Shown piece after piece: positions 61,967 through 64,000 of a stretch of DNA of 64,000 bases. The DNA is from Cryomorphaceae bacterium 1068 (GTDB lineage Bacteria > Bacteroidota > Bacteroidia > Flavobacteriales_D > Cryomorphaceae): contig JAPVXR010000003.1 in the NCBI GenBank assembly GCA_027214385.1, positions 248,001 to 312,000 on the forward strand. Direction: 5' to 3'. The first letter of the stretch is position 1. The number at the start of each line of letters is the position of its first letter. The notes below the pieces were generated by a model that did no database searches, had not been told where the DNA came from, and was given only the letters and a program-made list of their open reading frames with translations. The position numbers and the translations under genes are program-made.

Positions 61967-62551
61967 CTAGTGCAGTGCGGCTCTCCAAGGTGTTGACTTA
62001 CAAATCTTACCTTCCTCGTCATTGAGGAAATTAAGACGTTCATAAACTTCGTTTTCAGGCCAGTAGTTCAAAGCAAACTTAACAAAAATGTGTCCATGCT
62101 TCGCTTCGGAAGTCCAAAGCTTTTTGTAGAACTTTTTAATCTCTTCATCCTCGGCTGCATCAGCGACTAGTTTAAACCGCTCAGCCCCTCTGCACTCCAA
62201 GATAGAAGCGATCAGCAATCGATCCATCAACCGTTCTTCAACAGATGAACGGCACAGCTTGATCAACCGATCTACGTAGGTATCCTTAGGCATGCGGTCG
62301 GGTAGACGAATACCACGCTTTTCCATTAACTGATACACTGATTGAAAATGCTCAAGCTCTTCTAAAGCCGTGTCGATTAACTCGGGAATGATTTCAACTT
62401 TATCAGGACATTTTGCTACAAAGCTCATAGCCATTGAAGATGCCTTGCGCTCGCAATCTGCATGATCTTGCAGAAAGCTGTCAAAATCGGTCATGACTTG
62501 TTCTGCCCATTCGGGTGGAGTTTTATATGCGAGGTCTAAAGAAAGCTTCAA
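61967..62551 (-). CDS. miaE: tRNA-(ms2io6A)-hydroxylase
   Basis: Di-iron ferritin-like enzyme that hydroxylates the isopentenyl side chain of A37 in certain tRNAs, 194 residues. The four-helix ligands show as DCERKASS, ELEHFQSVY, ECRGAERF and EAKHGHIF. The longer frame up to 62656 has a basic, low-complexity leader, so I start at TTG 62551 (KLSLDLAYKTPPEWA), the usual MiaE N-terminus. It implies that miaA and miaB are present elsewhere in the genome. It diverges from pdxH with a 103-bp gap. Confidence 0.9.
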   Translation of the reverse strand: MKLSLDLAYKTPPEWAEQVMTDFDSFLQDHADCERKASSMAMSFVAKCPDKVEIIPELIDTALEELEHFQSVYQLMEKRGIRLPDRMPKDTYVDRLIKLCRSSVEERLMDRLLIASILECRGAERFKLVADAAEDEEIKKFYKKLWTSEAKHGHIFVKFALNYWPENEVYERLNFLNDEEGKICKSTPWRAALH

Positions 62552-62601
62552 ATTGTTTTGTTTTGGTGCAAAAATAACATTTAACAAAGAGTTCAAGAGG
62601 C

Positions 62602-62632
62602 TTTGGGAACGCACTTGGGCTTTGTATTTTTG
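62602..62632 (+). promoter_or_regulatory. Promoter of pdxH
   Basis: TTTG (62602-62605), 19 bases, then TATTTTTG (62625-62632). This is the full TTTG-N19-TAnnTTTG consensus, with initiation expected about 15 bases before the ATG at 62655. Confidence 0.75.
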
Positions 62633-62654
62633 TGCCTCCAAACAACTAAGCCCC

Positions 62655-63311
62655 ATGAAAGAGGAACTTCGCTCATTCGTTCAACAAGACAGGAGAGATT
62701 TTAAAAATGAAACTCTCGAGGAGTCAAACATGGCAGAAAATCCATTCGATCAATTCGAAAAATGGTTTGAGCAGGCGCTGAAATCGGAAATTCAGGAGCC
62801 ATATGCATTTACTTTAGCTACAGCAAATAAGAATGGTTACCCCTCGGCTCGCGTAGTATATATGCGTGATGTCACCAAGCGCGGCATTTCCTTTTTCACC
62901 AATTACGACAGTGATAAGGGAAGTGATTTGTTGGAGAATCCGAAGTGCACGGCTAATATCTTTTGGATGGAATTGGAACGACAGATTAGATTTTCAGGAG
63001 TGGCCGAAAAGCTCACTACAGAAGAGTCTGATGCCTATTTTAATTCGCGTCCTCGGGGCAGTCAAATAGGTGCTTGGGCTAGCGACCAAAGTTCAAAATT
63101 GAAAAATCGTCAAGAATTGCTTGACAAAATCGAATCGTTAACGAAAAAATTCGAAGGCGAGGATGTTCCTCGTCCGGAACATTGGGGTGGCTATTTGATC
63201 AAACCAGAGCGCGTCGAATTTTGGCAAGGAAGAGAAAGCCGACTCCACGACAGAATTCTTTATACCCGAAACAGTGACGGAGATTGGGTTAAGCAGCGCT
63301 TATCTCCTTGA
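62655..63311 (+). CDS. pdxH: Pyridoxamine 5'-phosphate oxidase
   Basis: Flavin enzyme of 218 residues that makes pyridoxal 5'-phosphate from the pyridoxine or pyridoxamine phosphates. All standard motifs are present: FTLATANKNGYPSARVVYMRDVT (FMN contacts), FFTNYDSDKGSDLLENPKC, SRPRGSQIGAWASDQSS and the C-terminal EFWQGRESRLHDRILY (substrate binding). The ATG at 62655 is preferred over an upstream in-frame ATG at 62493 because it matches the family N-terminus and a consensus promoter lies just before it. Confidence 0.97.
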   Translation: MKEELRSFVQQDRRDFKNETLEESNMAENPFDQFEKWFEQALKSEIQEPYAFTLATANKNGYPSARVVYMRDVTKRGISFFTNYDSDKGSDLLENPKCTANIFWMELERQIRFSGVAEKLTTEESDAYFNSRPRGSQIGAWASDQSSKLKNRQELLDKIESLTKKFEGEDVPRPEHWGGYLIKPERVEFWQGRESRLHDRILYTRNSDGDWVKQRLSP

Positions 63312-63313
63312 CA

Positions 63314-64000
63314 TTGAAAGACTATCTCGAGAAGTATTCATTTCGGCCACGGTTGATTCAAACCGACCCACCTGAGGGTTTGGGCATAGTAGTGGTTATA
63401 CCGTCATATGCCGAGCCATCTATCAATTACGCGCTACTTTCCCTGCAAAGCTGCTCACGACCTCCTTGTGAGGTAGAAGTCATTGTAGTGGTGAATCAAA
63501 GTGAGGTTGAGAATGAGGAAATCTCAGCGATCAATTATCGGACTTTTGAGGAGGTGAAGAAATGGGAGGAGCGAACGATTGGATCGGGAGATCCGGGTTT
63601 CAGCGTCTTTGCCATTCTTGAAAAAGAGCTTCCCAAAAAGCACGCAGGTGTTGGTTTTGCGAGAAAAATCGGAATGGATGAGGCGGTCAGGAGATTTCAA
63701 ACAACAGGAAAAGAAGATGGGATCATCGCTTGCTTTGATGCCGATAGTAGCTGCCGATCTGATTATTTGACTGAACTCTACAAACACTTCAAGAAAAACC
63801 CCGGGACACCTGGTTGCTCCATTAGATACGAGCATCCCACCTTTGGTAGCGAGTTTGAGCCAAAGACTTATTTAGCCGTCACTTATTATGAGCTTCACTT
63901 GAGGTATTACAATCAAGCTATGAAAGCGACAGGCGTGCCATACGCTTACCATACGGTTGGCTCATCGATGGCGGTGCTATCATCTGCTTATCAAAAACAA
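63314..64000 (+). CDS. Family 2 glycosyltransferase (3' end outside window)
   Basis: The reading frame opens at TTG 63314, 2 bp after the pdxH stop, and is open to the right edge, so at least 229 residues are present and the C-terminus is missing. Features of the GT2 fold: IVVVIPSYAEPSINYALLSL, CEVEVIVVVNQSE, a DAD-type metal motif in IACFDADSSCRSDYLTEL, and HTVGSSMAVLSSAYQ. Between the first strand and the DxD motif there is a segment of about 50 residues (KHAGVGFARKIGMDEAVRRF) that in similar proteins contacts the sugar donor. Sugar and acceptor are unknown. Confidence 0.78.
   Translation, partial: MKDYLEKYSFRPRLIQTDPPEGLGIVVVIPSYAEPSINYALLSLQSCSRPPCEVEVIVVVNQSEVENEEISAINYRTFEEVKKWEERTIGSGDPGFSVFAILEKELPKKHAGVGFARKIGMDEAVRRFQTTGKEDGIIACFDADSSCRSDYLTELYKHFKKNPGTPGCSIRYEHPTFGSEFEPKTYLAVTYYELHLRYYNQAMKATGVPYAYHTVGSSMAVLSSAYQKQ

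Noticed and set aside
62493-62654. Upstream extension of pdxH
   Set aside because: It would overlap the miaE start, lacks PdxH homology and precedes a consensus promoter that starts transcription after 62632.
62552-62656. N-terminal extension of miaE
   Set aside because: The leader is basic and low in complexity and overlaps the pdxH promoter. The MiaE fold begins at the TTG at 62551.

Overview
The window reads as a chromosomal segment of a member of the Bacteroidota, most likely a flavobacterium-like marine or freshwater lineage. The evidence is the style of GyrA, ParC/ParE, ClpC and RibBA, a split transketolase, a Bacteroidota-type LptF/G permease, a 190-residue Crp/Fnr regulator, and promoter elements of the phylum's TTTG-N19-TAnnTTTG type (clear upstream of the tRNA and pdxH). 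Placement below phylum is inference. Gene density is high. There is no phage, insertion sequence, CRISPR array or rRNA. One tRNA (anticodon CAU) is present.

Layout. 1-946: 5' part of an amino-acid permease. 1046-6475: a two-gene efflux system in which the RND pump and its outer-membrane TolC channel are one reading frame with an internal signal peptide. 6743-8728: DUF418 membrane protein and a family 2 glycosyltransferase. 8853-14207: two S41 peptidase-like genes, two DUF6624-like domains, PepE and a glyoxalase-fold protein. 14284-19699: Crp/Fnr regulator, SRPBCC and PhnA-like proteins, a membrane gene pair and a lipoprotein-type oligopeptidase B. 19879-22888: App1-like phosphatase, rRNA pseudouridine synthase, FMN-binding oxidase-like protein, sterol desaturase-like enzyme. 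22998-26934: SulP transporter, three small or poorly known genes (one YceI) and a DUF2141 protein, with a candidate structured RNA at about 26275-26409 on the minus strand.

27037-32844 is a housekeeping block: clpC diverging from gyrA, then a CoA-binding protein. 33263-39318 is a minus-strand run: aminotransferase, Spy-like/anti-sigma/ECF-sigma trio, and the two transketolase halves separated by a von Willebrand A gene. 39522-48412: ychF, the topoisomerase IV pair parE-parC, a TPR protein, a hydrolase and tsaD. 48426-57786: tamB, a small membrane protein, ribBA, a glycosyltransferase, an LptF/G-type permease and a START-like protein. 57942-64000: tRNA, exonuclease/GIY-YIG fusion, DUF4440-like protein, rhomboid, class IV aminotransferase, yqgE, miaE, pdxH and the start of a second family 2 glycosyltransferase.

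Most of the window is core metabolism and envelope function. The points that stand out are the RND-TolC polyprotein with a built-in signal-peptidase site, the transketolase operon interrupted by a VWA gene, the S41/DUF6624 locus holding fused and unfused forms side by side, two palindrome-rich intergenic islands (11538-11653 and 33153-33245), an orphan terminator that implies a small RNA, frequent TTG starts, and four convergent gene pairs that overlap by exactly four bases.
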